Of a stretch of DNA of 64,000 nt, positions 22,211 to 34,490 are shown one piece after another (position 1 is the stretch's first letter; each line of letters starts with the position of its first letter). Origin of the DNA: Ochotona curzoniae (taxonomy: Eukaryota > Chordata > Mammalia > Lagomorpha > Ochotonidae); NCBI RefSeq assembly GCF_017591425.1, contig NW_024466599.1:56681501-56745500 (forward strand), in the 5' to 3' direction. Both the position numbers and the translations under genes were made by a program. The notes beneath the pieces are model-generated. The model was not told the DNA's origin. It saw only the letters and a program-made list of their open reading frames with translations, and did no database searches.

Positions 22211-22734
22211 ATAGTTTGTAACTCTGTTTTTTTTTAATTATTATTATTTTCTACAAGATTTAGGAGCCTAATGTATTTATTAAAAAAAGCAATTGGCCTA
22301 AAAGGTAGCATCATTGTTACATTGGTTTGTAACTCTAAATTTTGTTCCCTGCATAACTGAAGGGCTTAATGCATTCAAAATTAGTTTGTGTTTTGTTCAC
22401 AGAATATGTAAAAATGTAATTTTGTGATGTTAAGAACAAAAGTGAGTTGGGAGAAGGATGTAAAGCAACAGAACGTATGTGTGCTTTTGAAGTTAAACTG
22501 TTGAAATCCAAATTAGTATACAACTTTAGACTATAAACATAATTCTCCTGGTAACTACAAAGAAAACAGATATAGAATATATATATAAAAGGAAATTAAG
22601 CAACTGTAAAAAAGGCATTAAAACAAATGCAAGCATTTCACTGCAAAATCAGCTAAACAAAAAAGAATACATTAATTCAGGAAATGAAAAAAAAATTATA
22701 AGGTATACAGAAAAATAAGCACAGAGTTATGAAC
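22211..22734. other. Unassigned AT-rich DNA
   Basis: A-rich and without recognisable repeats. A short TA run lies near 22578-22587. Confidence 0.5.
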
Positions 22735-22985
22735 CTTGCTAATGTGCCTGGGAAAGCAACAGAGGATGGCTTAAGTGCTTGGGCCCCATGCACCCATATG
22801 AAGGACCCAGAAAAAGCTCCTGGCTCCTGGCTTCAGACTGGCTCATCACCAATCACTGCAGCAATTTGGGGGATGCTGCAGCAGATGGAAGAACTCTCTC
22901 TCATTCCCCTCTCTCTTACCTTATCTCATGCTCTCCCTCTCAATTCCTTCCCTCTATGTCTTTCAAATAAATCTTTTTTGAAAAA
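22735..22985 (+). mobile_element. 5'-truncated old C-type SINE
   Basis: It begins inside the core (CTTGCTAATGTGCCTGGGAA) and runs to CTTTCAAATAAATC. The 'ctaatgtgcctgg' form belongs to the older subfamily also seen at 30921. Its tail abuts the poly(A) end of the L1 copy on the opposite strand. Confidence 0.8.
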
Positions 22986-23330
22986 TCTATTTATTTTATC
23001 ATTTCATGATACAGTTCCATAGGCTCTGGGATTTCTCTTACACCCTCCCCAAGTCCCCACACCCCCATTGATTTCCCTTATATCATTACAATAGTATAAT
23101 CCCTCATAATCAGTCCATAATTCTGCTATTTATGTGTATCTGAGCATTATAGCTATGGACAATGGCAGACTCCAGCATCCTATTGTCAAAAGAGATTTAA
23201 CAGTTTTCCTGGGAGTCAATCTTTGATTTGAACGTAGAGATGCATATGGCATTGTATCTTCACATCTTGATATGATTGTGTCTATTATAAAGTTGCTACA
23301 CAGCTCCTTAAATGAAAAGCTATAAAACCA
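22986..23330 (-). mobile_element. L1 3' UTR, copy B
   Basis: In minus-strand sense it runs from CATTTAAGGAG (23310-23300) through 'agatgtgaagatacaatgc', 'gacaataggatgctgga', the G-rich tract and 'ggaactgtatcatgaaatga' to an A/T-rich end at 22986. It is the most complete 3' UTR of this L1 group in the window. Confidence 0.75.
23043..23066 (-). other. Canonical quadruplex-forming tract in L1 3' UTR
   Basis: On the minus strand: GGGGG, three bases, GGGG, four bases, GGGG, one base, GGG. This satisfies the usual four-run, short-loop pattern. Confidence 0.7.
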
Positions 23331-23583
23331 AATCAAAAATAGGAAGAAAAATAGAAAAATAACAACATGAAGTTAAATAACAAGCTACTAAATGACCAAT
23401 GTGTCACTGAAAAAATGAAAAAGATAATAAAAATTCTTGAAGCAAAGGATGCTACTGTGTTTTCATTTGAAGAAATGAAAATAAAAACAGAAATATCAGT
23501 GCCCATGAGATGTAGCAAATACAGTATTGAAAGGGCCATTGATCTTGTATATTGCATGAAGGTTGCATTACATCAGAGAGAAC
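23331..23583 (+). mobile_element. Inverted L1 ORF2 linker segment, copy B
   Basis: The plus strand encodes KLNNKLLNDQ (from 23370), then after a frameshift TVLKGPLILYIA, matching the ORF2 region between endonuclease and reverse transcriptase. Both flanking parts of the same element run on the minus strand. It ends at CATCAGAGAGAAC (23571-23583), the exact counterpart of the junction in copy A. Disrupted; no functional protein. Confidence 0.75.
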
Positions 23584-23960
23584 AGAGATATTTCTTCTTC
23601 TTGGCTTGCCTTATTCATTGAGCATAATGGTGTAGTTGGGACCATTATCTGTAAATGGCAGAATGTCATTCTTTTTAAAGGCTGAGTAATATTCTATGGA
23701 GTACATGTACCACAGTTTCTTTATCCACTCCACTTTTGATCTGCATCTGGGTTGTTTACAGGTCTTTGCTATTGTAGATTGTGCTGTTGAGAATATAGGA
23801 CTAAAGAGCCCTTTCTCATACAGAGATCTCATTGCTTTTGGATATATTCCCAGAAATGGGATAGCTAATTCATATGTCAGGTCAATTTTCAGTTCTCTTA
23901 GCAGTGTCCATACTGACTTCCATAGTAGCGGTACTAGCCTACACGCCCACTATTAGTGAA
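23584..23960 (-). mobile_element. L1 ORF2 3' end, copy B
   Basis: Antisense of the ORF2 C-terminus: 'gctgagtaatattctatgga', 'ctttatccactccacttttg', 'gttgagaatataggactaaa', 'ttgcttttggatatattccc'. The minus-strand frame 23611-23832 preserves an AFKKND-like motif and an SIEYYSAF-like motif. It is 5' truncated near 23960 in the reverse transcriptase/C-terminal region. Confidence 0.85.
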
Positions 23961-24031
23961 GCAGTGTATCAAAGGAAAAAAAAAAGCAATAAATTGATCA
24001 AGAACAATGTTTTATTTTTTATCATTTACTA

Positions 24032-24333
24032 TTTTTTAAAGATTTATTTATTTTTATTGGAAAGTTAGATTTACAGAGAGCAAGAGACACAGGTAGAAAG
24101 ACCTTCCATCCACTGATTCACTCCAGTGGCCACAATGGCCGCAGCTCAGTTGATCTGAAGCCAGGAGCCAGGAACTTCTTCCAGGTGCGCCACACAGGTG
24201 CAGAGTCCCAAGGCTTTGGGCCAGCCTCGAATGCTTTCCCATTCCACAAGCAGAGAGCTGGCTGGGAAGTGGAGCACCTGAGATACAAACCAGCACCCAT
24301 ACAAGGTGAGCACTAGGCTATCATGCCAGGCCT
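24032..24333 (-). mobile_element. C-type SINE, older copy
   Basis: Minus-strand copy from AGGCCTGGC (24333) to TTTTTTAAAG (24032). It belongs to the 'aaagttagatttacagagag' group, older than the copies at 15163 and 27575. The head near 24295 has lost part of the block that normally follows the B box. Confidence 0.9.
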
Positions 24334-27300
24334 GAGTCTTTTTTTTTTTTAACTTTTTAAAATCTATACATAGCCAGTCAGGATGTATTTAGAAATTAGC
24401 ACAGGATCCTCCAGCGGCCCACATCAAGAGGTAGAAATGTTCAGGAAGATACAACAGGATTCTTGAATAACACTGATTCCCTCATCAGTTATATAGATGG
24501 TTGAAGGGTAAGGTATATTCAGCGGCCAATCATGTGGTATAGTGGGGTAGGCCGACACAGTGTAAGTTGGAAGCTGGAGAAAATTTAGGCAAGTTGTAAT
24601 TCTTAAAACTCTGCAGCATAATCCTGTGTCTGTTTATTTAATATGCTCAACTTTGTAGGACGCCTCTGTCTTACCTTGGCTCAGGGAACATGCTTAGATG
24701 CCTCCTCATTTGTCTATCTGATTATGGAATGACCCTCCTACCTTGCAAAAGATGCTGAGAGCAGTCGGAGTGTTCTCTTTTACCACAATTCATGCTTATG
24801 GGTATTGGTCTCACTTCTCTTTTTTTCAAAGGCATCCCTCTGGCCGACACATAATGGGTATTTCTCGGAGCAGATCACCCACATGAATACATGCTTATTC
24901 TCATCTTTAAATACATTTTGTTCTTACTGGTACATACTACTAGTCTCACATAGCCTGAATTACTCAATTGGGTCAACTGGCAATCCCATTTCATTTTATA
25001 TTCTTCTATCTTTTGGAAATGTATGCAGCTTAAACTGCATAAGAGTGAAAATAACAACAGAGGATGACAGTGTGGGGGTAGAAGGAGGTTATGCTTAACT
25101 AGTTAATTAACAGTCTGATTAGCTTATTGGGTCAACTGTAATTTAATACACCCATATGAAATCAACTAACATTTTCATGTTAATACTTGAACTGGAGCCC
25201 ATTTGGCACAAGAAATGAATACTTTCAGAGGAATTGGAAACTTGCCCAAGTATGGTAAGTAGTTTTACGTACTACTAATGATAGAAGGAATTTAGAAGAA
25301 GCAATTATGCTTCTGTGCTTCCGGGACCCCTATGTCAATATGGGTTTTATGATTTCTCCCTGAATTTATCTAAACTAGCTGAATACCTGTTCCAGAAAAT
25401 ATGGCACACTTTAGCAGAATTTAAAAATGAGAAATCATGGGCCAGATTTAAAGATAGGTGTTCGTGATGTTCTATATTATATTTATTCTAAACAAAAAAG
25501 CACATTAATTTTTATTTTTAAATGTAAAGGAATAAATTTTACAAATCAAGATCAATTGTTCTAACACTGAGATATATATCTTATGTGGCAAAAATTGGTT
25601 TTCTCTCAGAACTGATGTTTTAAAAAGATATACACACTCAGTCTAATTTTCCACAAAGCTCCTATCCTTCTCTTCCTTCCATGCCAGAAACCATCTACCA
25701 GCTAGCATTCATCCTTGTTCATGCACTACTATTTTTTGACTTAGTAAAATAAATTATCACACTCCAAAATGGAATTCTGGCAAAGAAATTCGCATTTTCC
25801 AGAGTTGGGGAATAGTACAGTTATTACTAAAGCAAAGTATCTATACATAACCAATGATCATAACGTGCTTGTTTCTAGAGAGCTGCTTTGTAAACTGCAT
25901 TTATTTTTTTTTGAGGACTTGCCATGTGCAATATGAGGACACTTGACATCTGCAGCAGAGCCACTGTCTTTCAGGATGCTTTTGCTGTTGCTAACCAATA
26001 ATGTCTATGCCATGCTTGCAAGCCCATGTTCCTTCTTTTTTCCCCCTCGCCCCTCACTATTTAGACTTCATGTGGTCTTTGGTGTCACATTTGAATTGAG
26101 GTATTTAATTCTGTTCCAAACATCTTTAAAGTTCTTATATTTCCCTTCACTCACAACATGGCATATTATATAAAGGATATGATTTCCCACGTACCAGATA
26201 TGACTTGGGTGATGTGATCCACTGTTAATAGTCATCAGGCATATTACTGATTTAACATACTCTACAGTGAATCGTTAACATTAGATATTGTGCTTTTACA
26301 GCTTGACAGTCAGCAACTCAAATCCTATGTTATTGTTCCTCTTATCAGGTTAAAGCGAAAGAAAATACTAACAGAACCAAATGACAAAAAGAATAATCTT
26401 TCTACATGCACTTTTTGATAGCAAGAAAAATTATTTGTGCAGGCTGGGAATCAGAAGACATTGATAATTCATCTTTCAGATATGAAACTCATACTAAAAT
26501 AACGTAGTATCACTCTTAGGGTCATTTTTCTATTCCCAAATAAAGGAATGCAATGACAATTTCCTAAGAAAGAAACCAGAATACATCACTTGAAAGTGTG
26601 CAGCATTCCTATGAATATCATAGAGTTGAATGCAATTAATAAGCAGTGTCAGAACAGCTGTTTTCCTTTTATTTTCAGAGTAGTTTTACACTATTGTTTC
26701 TTTCCTTTCTCCCTCTTTACCAAGAAAATAATCACTGCATATAAATCTTATCAGCTCAAACATGACATTAGAGCAATATGTAAAACAAAAATGTTACTTC
26801 ATTAGTTTGCTTCGGTGAATGCATATGTTCATATACTTCCTCCAGAAGTGACATGCACCTCTGCATGTATTGTGTCACACATCTCAAAGTGTGTTGTTGT
26901 TTGTTGAAGACATTGCATACACTAGGATTCTAAATCAATTTTTGATTTATTTTTAGTTTGAAGTTTCTCTCATGTGATGCACACTTCATGCATTCACAAA
27001 CTTGCTTCATTTTCATAATAATCTTTCTTCTGTTATGTGTCCTGAATTTACTAAGATTGAGGAGAAAACATGATTCTTCCCAAACACAAAGATTGAAGAC
27101 TAAAACTGGACTGCCAATAATTTATATGTACCTCTTTTTATATGTATACATTTATTTTCTATTAGTTATGATTTGATACCTTCAAAATATATTTCAAACT
27201 GAGAGAAGACTGTCTCTAGCTAATGATGGAGATAGTAAAGACACTCGTCCTGGATCAGGACCTTCACAAACAAATTAACCATTCTAGAGACACTTCTGCA

Positions 27301-27559
27301 CTATCTGAACAAGACAATTTAACATAACACATACATCTGCCTAGAGTACCTAGGGCTCATCCTTACATCTCAACTCTCCTTGCTTTTGGGCAGAGAAGAG
27401 TTTAATCTTTTCCTTTTGTTTCTGACTTCATCCCTGTGTTTCCTCTCTCTAGAATATTCAAATATAATATTAAATAGTAAAGTCATTTTAGAACATAGCT
27501 ATTTTAGATAAAATTATTTTAGGACAGTTAAAGATGAGCACTGATAAATGTTCAACTGT
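24334..27559. other. Long repeat-poor stretch
   Basis: Over 3 kb with no certain repeat. The segment 24520-24570 faintly resembles the first 50 bases of an old C-type SINE. The 97-codon plus-strand frame at 24805-25098 has no known motif. T runs are common; no RNA gene is seen. Confidence 0.5.
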
Positions 27560-27574
27560 AGAACCACTTTTTTT

Positions 27575-27901
27575 AAAAAAGATTTATTTTCATTATTTTT
27601 TCATTGGAAAGGCGGATATACAGAGAGGAGAGACAGAGAGGAAGATCCTCCGTCCGATGATCCACTCCCCAAGTGAGCACAACGGGCCGATACTATGCCG
27701 AACCAAAGCCAGGAGCCTCTTCCGGGTCTCCCACACGGGTGCAGATTCCCAAAGCTTTGGGCCGTCCTCGACTGCTCTCCCGGGCCACAGGCAGGGAGCT
27801 GGAAGGGAAGCGGGGCTGCCAGGATTAGAACCGGCGCCCACATTGGATCCCGGGCGTGCAAGGCGAGGACCTTTAACCACTTGTGCCACCGCGCTGGGCC
27901 C
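27575..27901 (-). mobile_element. Young C-type SINE, full length
   Basis: Sense runs from GGGCCCAGCGCGG (27901) to an A-rich tail. The B box is intact. Target duplication AGAACCACTTTTTTT is present at 27560-27574 and from 27902. Differs from the copy at 15163 by scattered CpG-type changes. Confidence 0.96.
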
Positions 27902-27916
27902 AGAACCACTTTTTTT

Positions 27917-30020
27917 TTAAACTTATGTACAAAGTTTTGTAATTCAAAGTAGTCCTAGGGGGAAAAGGACTAAGTCAAACATGCAGAAATACACTCAGGA
28001 TATTACAAACCATAACCAAAGAATACAGTATTGTCTTCCACAGTCACAAAGAAAGAAATGGCCAGTGAGTTGAGCCACTTGCTCGAGGAAGACACTACTT
28101 CTGACATGAGTCCAACGGAACATTGTACATGTATTACTTGCTTCTTGCCATTTGCAAATGTTACACACTGAAAAAGTTGCTATATCTAGAATATATTCTT
28201 GCATGTAAAATCTTTTCACTAGAATTTATAAAGGCTATATATATAATCTAATGTATTATTTATACATCATGAATGTATTTACTCTTACAAAACACAAGTC
28301 TGTGCTGGTTCTGGAATACAAACTTATGCAAAAAGGTAATTTCTAATTTTCTAGATTTTAACATATTCTAGAAATGATTAAAATAAACAGTAGGCATGCA
28401 GCCAAGACATCAATCTGTTCTTTGCTGCTGATACAAGGAAATAAGAGGATATGTATTATCACAACAACCTAGATGATGAGGATTACCTAATATTTGAATA
28501 AATCAAGTAAATGCAAAGAAAAGTACAAAATATTGGCAGAGCTTTCATTGGTGGCTCAGGTGCTATTTGATTTTGAGAATACTGTCATTTTTTTTTAGGC
28601 TTCCTCAGACTGTATTAGAAATATGATCTTATTCACAAGCTGAAACCATCTGAATTTTTGCATAAAGCCCAGTCGTGGTAATGCTCACTTCCTACTTCTC
28701 CAACATCTTTGACTTGAAAAAGATCATATCAAAGAAATACTAATTTCAAAAAGCAAGCAAACATACTCCTTTACTGCCAGGTTTTGTTTTGTTCTGTGTT
28801 TTTACTATGACTGCTTCTTTCAAAGTGGTATAACCATTCATAAAACATTAAAAGAATTTAGCTTTATATTCCAAATCAAAGGATATGAAGTACAGCCATT
28901 GTACTGAAGTGGTACACTCAATCTACTCTTAAAATGCTTCAGCACCATTATCTGCAAAACATATTACTGCCTGACTGGAAGATCAAACCATAGAAGCCAA
29001 GCTCTGAAGTCACTTAAAGGGATTTACTGAATTACCATGGCTTATGAATAGAAGTATGAAGATGCACCCAGGAGAAAAATGTATATTATGCTCAAAAGTA
29101 AAAGCATGGGTTGCAAACATTGATGATACTTTTGTTATGAGGTTAGCTTTCGTCTAATGAGATGGAAATTTAACCATTTTCAAACATGTATTTTAATACT
29201 GACACTAAAAACATTTTAAAAATCAGGAGAAAATTAGCTTTCAAATAAAACATGTACAATGTGTTAAAATGTTTAAAAAGACAAAAACAAGATTGCTTTT
29301 AATTAGGTGGAAATAAAAGTGTAAGATCATTGAAGTAGCTAAGATTAGGTAGTACACACATTTCAACAATGACTGTGGTCTATAATAGTCTGTCACTTAT
29401 AATAATTTCACTTTCATTAAACATTCTATGGAGCAGAAGTACTAAAACAGTGATGGCATCATGCTGATGCCTACACATTCTGGGTGGGGACAGAAGCCAG
29501 GGCAACAGTTTGTATCACTCTGCACTACACAAGAGTAAAGACATACACTTAAGCTCAAATTGGTGAAAACTTAAATAAGGCTATTGAGTAGGAAAAGAGC
29601 AATGTCCAGGAAATTCAAAAATGTCAAGCCATCAGTATATAAAATCTCATCACTGCCACTAATAAACGCTGTACATCAAGATATGAATATTGAAGAACAA
29701 GACTCAATGAGGTTTAAAAGAGCCTAGAAAGTATAAAGCAGCAGAAACAGATTCCACAGTGATAGGGGTACTTAATCACAAGGGAATATTGGTGGCAATA
29801 AGATTTTTGGTTGTGTCTAGGACAGATGTGCAAAAACATCTGGTAGACAACAAAATAATAAATGCAATTTATTTTTCTAATAATTATTCATTATGTCTTA
29901 AAGCTAAAATACTATTTGCTTTGGAAATAATTTTTCAAGATTTTACTGCTTCAAGTGCTTGAATGCTATTTAAAATATTTTCAAAGACTGTATGATTTAC
30001 ATCTCCATTTTACTGCACAG
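27917..30020. other. Unassigned AT-rich DNA
   Basis: Around 28455-28500 a short block resembles a degraded minus-strand MIR, too weak to call. No open frame or splice-bounded segment stands out. Confidence 0.5.
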
Positions 30021-30088
30021 CGAGACAAAGGGAAGAGAGAGGAAAGAGAGAGAGAAAGAGAGAGAGGAGAGAGAGAGAGTGTGTGTGT
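30021..30088 (+). repeat. GA-rich simple repeat ending in (GT)n
   Basis: Purine-only GA/GAA units from 30022 run into GTGTGTGTG at 30080-30088. Low complexity. Confidence 0.85.
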
Positions 30089-30226
30089 AAATATTTTCTG
30101 TAAAACTTGAGTACATTTCCAAAGAAAGGTCTATACTTCTGTGGGATTACAGACTCCTTTTTCATCTACATCAAGTAACTTTTTAAAAAACTGCATATTT
30201 ACAAAATACCTACAGAAAAGACTTTG

Positions 30227-30554
30227 GGGCCCGGCACGATGGTGTAGTTAAGGTCCTCACTTTGAATGCCCGGGATCCCATATGGACGCCGGTTCCTATC
30301 CCGGCAGCCCCGCTTCCCTTCCAGCTCCCTGCCTGTGGCCCGGGAAAGCAGTTGAGGACGGCCCAAAGCTTTGGGACCCTGCACCCATGTGGGAGAATCG
30401 GAAGAGGCTCCTGGCTTCAGATTGGCCCAGCTCCAGCCATTGCGGCCGCTTGGGGAGTGAATCATCGGACGGAAGATCTTCCTCTCTGTCTCACCTCTCT
30501 GTATATCCGCCTTTCCAATAAAAATAAAATAAATCTTTAAAATAAAAAATAAAA
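30227..30554 (+). mobile_element. Young C-type SINE, full length
   Basis: GGGCCCGGCACGATGG head, a slightly shortened A-box region, B-box-like GGTTCCTATCC and the CCAATAAAAATAAAATAAATC tail followed by extra A-rich units. Target duplication AAAAGACTTTG at 30216-30226 and 30555-30565. Confidence 0.96.
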
Positions 30555-30565
30555 AAAAGACTTTG

Positions 30566-30920
30566 AACAAATTAAAATTGTACCATAAAAACAAATTGTT
30601 TTAACTTGGTGAAATATGAATAGAACAGATTTAACAAAAGATCTTAACAATAGGTGACATTAATGCATTAATCTCTCAATATTTGCAGGGGGTTTATTTC
30701 AGGAACCTTCCACAGACATCAAATTTGTGATACTCAAATCTCTCCTATAAAATAGTGTGGTATGTGCATTAAACTTCTTCATATCCTCTCATATACCTTA
30801 AATCATCTTTGGGATAAATGTAACACCTAACACAGTGTAAATTCCATAGGAATAGTTGTTAACGTTTTATCTAATATTGGTAAGAACAATAGTTTATATT
30901 TTATTAGAGTCAACATTATG
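30566..30920. other. Unassigned AT-rich DNA
   Basis: Single-copy texture between two SINEs of different age. Confidence 0.5.
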
Positions 30921-31198
30921 GTACAGCAGCCTCCAAATCCAGTGTTCCATAACAGTGATGGTTCAAGCCTTGCCTACTCTACTTGAGACCTCTCTCCCTG
31001 ATAATGTGCCTGATAAAGCAGTAGGAGATGGCCCAAGTGCTTGGGTACCTCCCCTCTACATGAGAAACTAGGATGGACTTCCAGGCTCCTGGCCTCATCA
31101 TGGCTGAACCTCCAGCTGTTGCAGCTGTCTGGAATGTGAACCAGCAGATGATACCTCTCATTCTTTCTTCAACTTTGCATTTGAAACAAACAAACAGG
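30921..31198 (+). mobile_element. Old C-type SINE
   Basis: It starts near GTACAGCAGCC and retains 'gataatgtgcctgataaagc', 'gatggcccaagtgcttggg' and 'gaaccagcagatgatac'. The tail is AAACAAACAAAC rather than AATAAA. Same older subfamily as 22735. Confidence 0.8.
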
Positions 31199-33398
31199 CC
31201 TTATTTTTGGAAAGCCTATAAGTTATCCACATTCTTCTTACTATTTTTGACTCATATTTGGTTGAATTCTTAAGTAAAGATCCAGCAAAAGGCCAGGATG
31301 ACTACGCAATCCTTCTTACTTTCAGTCATACATGGACTTAACAAAATCTGAAGCTATTTCTGTAACGGAACTGGAGACATAAAAAAGATATGAAATAACC
31401 ACTAAGCTGGATTTTGGAGAACACTGAAATAAGCATTAATATTGCTCACCATATGAAGTTATGAATGAATCTTGAATGTGTGTGTGTGAGAGAGAGATAA
31501 AAGAATAAGTCTGAGAACTACACACAATGGCATTTTTTAGGAGATGGGATTGAGACTGAAAAATCTATGCCTCAATCATATGTATGAAATACAAACAAAG
31601 CTTTACACAGAAGCCTAGAATAGACTTCAATTTCTATCTCAAATTATCATGCTACTTGAAAGTCAATTAAGCATATATTTCAAAGGAAAATGAAAAACAA
31701 AGGCTTCAATTATTAAGAGCACATTGCAAACTCAGTAAGTGCAAATCTATACAACACTGCAAATAAAATGAAAAAGCTACTCAAACATTAATTAAAATCA
31801 AGGTAATATACTTTTAAGTGAAAACTGATATAGAAAAACAAAACAGAAAATGTCAGAAAATATTGAAAGGAATTCACCACCACATAGACCTTACAACATT
31901 ATGACAATAAAAATCACAGATCACTTCTTTGCTCAAATATATAAGCATTTAAGAGAATTATACAGGTTTACATAAAAATACACCAATAAAACTAACTAAC
32001 TAACTAACTAAAAAAGTGACATTAGGGAGAAAGGATATTCCATAATAAAAACACAGCTATAAAAATTGTTCAAACTCAGATGATTTTATCAATGATATCA
32101 CTTCTTTAAAAAATGCCAGATACAAACTGAAGTGTTCTAAGATAAAAAAAAACTTAATTGATTTCATGATATCAGCGCATCACCATACCAGAAAAAGTTC
32201 AGACCATTCTCATTTATCAGATGAAAATACACTGAATGAAATATTGCCTGATAGTATATTATACATATATGTAACATATATAGATTATGTAATTAATTCA
32301 TGTTCATAAAACACAACTTCATTTAAGTGGTGAAAATTAAGCACTGTAGACATTATAATGACAGGATAAATATGAAAATAAAGGATGCTAATATCTACTG
32401 AACTGGAATAAACTGGTATAAATCAGCTGCTGTACTTACAAACTAGTAAACTACCATCTACCATAATGTGCAAGTAAGCTATTACCTAAGAGGTACGATG
32501 GGAGCTAAGCACATGAACCTCAGACATCCACCCCACCCTTAACCAATCCCTGAATGGTGACAATTAGATTATTCCCCAAAAATATAATATCAAATTCTGA
32601 CAATCAATCAACATTTGCATGACGTTTCCTGTCCTGATTGCAAAAGAAGCTCACCCCAAAAAGGGCCGTTGGAACCGTCTTTGTCTTGAAGTGATAACCT
32701 AATCTAGAATTGATTTTCTTTTTCTAGTTTCTCAAGTAAATTATACTGAACTGGTATCAGTTTTTAATCACATTTAAAATGGATTCAGAGAAAAAACTTG
32801 TAATTATTTGTAGATTTTTAAGATCCATATTTACTTGCCAACATTCAGTAAATAATGAAAAAAAGTGAAATTCATTAATCTGATTAAGTGCTGGTGTTTA
32901 TCCCTTGGTCAGAAGCAAATCATATCATAACCTGGTGAGTTTAAAATGAAAGCAAGTACCATGCACAAGTTAATGTAGTTCAATGATGTTTTATACCTTA
33001 AATGTATGTGTGCTACCAATTCAGTTTCCCACATGGTAGCAGTGAAGAAGATGCACATTGGATCTACAGTGACCACTAAGAATGACTAGGGAAAGACAGA
33101 ATTTAAAAATTCTCTAGAACAATCGTTGGTAAGTCTGCAGTTCTAGCTGGCTATTACCCAGAGACATCACTTTTTCTATAGGACTTCTCCAAACACAGCA
33201 CCTGGCATTCTACGGAGTAGACACTCTAAGAGCAGAGGGCATCCCATCACCTCCATCTATTCTATCTTTGGGAATCCTTTGTAAGCATCGCTGATGCTGT
33301 GTATCATAGGCGTTGAATAACAAAAACACATTCAGCAATCCTCATAGTTCTTAATAAAAAAAACGGACACTCTTTTCCTTGTGAGAAGAAATAAAACA
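31199..33398. other. Unassigned AT-rich DNA with weak repeat hints
   Basis: The block GAATTCACCACCACATAGAC (31870-31889) recalls the L1 ORF1-end region. A (AACT)n run lies at 31988-32011. The block around 33195-33230 recalls a MIR or L2 end. None of the transposon hints is strong enough to annotate. Confidence 0.4.
31988..32011 (+). repeat. (AACT)n microsatellite, short
   Basis: About five ACTA/AACT units followed by an A run. Confidence 0.85.
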
Positions 33399-33407
33399 TA
33401 ATGACCT

Positions 33408-33745
33408 GGGCCCAGTATCATAGCCTAGTGGTTAAAATTTTCATCTTGTCTCTCCCAGAATCCCATATGGGTACCAGTTTGTATCCTAGATGCTCCACTT
33501 CCAGTTACTGGCTCTTGGCCTAGGAAAGCAATCAGGAGGGTCCCAAAGCACCTGCACCTGTGTGGGAGACCTGGAGGAAGTTCCTGGCTCCTGGCTTCAA
33601 ACTGGCTCAGCTCAAGGCATTGTGGCCACTTGGAGGGTGAACTTGTGGATGGAAGAGCTTTCTCTTTCTATCTTTCTCTTTATCTCTCCTTCTCTCTGTA
33701 AATCTCTTTCCAAGAAAAATAAATAAATCTTTAAAAAAAAAAAAA
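33408..33745 (+). mobile_element. C-type SINE, full length, intermediate age
   Basis: GGGCCCAGTATCATAG head, A-box-like TAGCCTAGTGG (33421-33431) and B-box-like GTTTGTATCC are preserved; the tail is AAATAAATAAATC plus A12. Near-matching flanks TAATGACCT (33399-33407) and TAATGGCCT (33751-33759) are its likely target duplication. Confidence 0.93.
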
Positions 33746-33759
33746 CAACTTAATGGCCT

Positions 33760-34490
33760 TGTGTTTTTTTTTAAAATTTGTACTGGAGAATCCAATCAGA
33801 ACTACAAGGCAAGAAATTCAACATCAATAGTTTTTTTAAAGATGTGAAATTATTATTCATAGAAGTCAATCATTTATGAAAATTTTGAAAGAATCTATAC
33901 ATGATATGACTTTTAATATTATTAGTTCAAAAGATGATCGTAAATCCTATCAAAGCATAAGCAGTGTGCAGCCCTTGAGATATATTAACAAGTGGAGACC
34001 ACAATATCGATAAGTGTAAAACATTGATAAAAGAAATGTTGAAAGTCTTGAATAAAAGAAATGCTATATAATGTTTATATATGAAAATTCTGATATTCTG
34101 AATATAGCAATCCTTCCCCCCTTTTAAGGGATTTAATCCTAGTGCTAGTTTTGCATTGTTATTGCTGTAATTGGCAAATACAGACTTTAGTGATAATGAA
34201 AAAACGATGTTCATCCAAGCCATGCTCACATACACACACAAAAAACAGTGCCATTGTACCCAACTTTACTAGTATGCAAGTCGTATTACATGACTATTCT
34301 AATGAGTATTCTAAAGAGCTGGTAACTGGTAAAAAATTTAACTAATCCTCAATAAGGAAAAGCTCCTTCATGCATAGTCAGTTGACTTCTGACAGAGTTT
34401 GAATTCATTAAGCAACAAGTTAGAAGGCTTAACCAGAAACAAAATCTCATGTTAAAAGTAGAAAGTCTTTGTCAAAGATGCAACTGAATA
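33760..34490. other. Unassigned AT-rich DNA
   Basis: Nothing recognisable. The minus-strand 104-codon frame at 33927-34241 lies in AT-rich sequence and lacks any known motif. Confidence 0.5.

Noticed and set aside
23367..23621. 84-codon plus-strand frame as a possible small gene
   Set aside because: Its KLNN..LLND start and, after a frameshift, TVLKGPLILYIA match the L1 ORF2 linker; it is an L1 relic.
31860..31920. L1 ORF1-end resemblance
   Set aside because: Only about 20 bases are convincing; the flanks do not follow the expected order.
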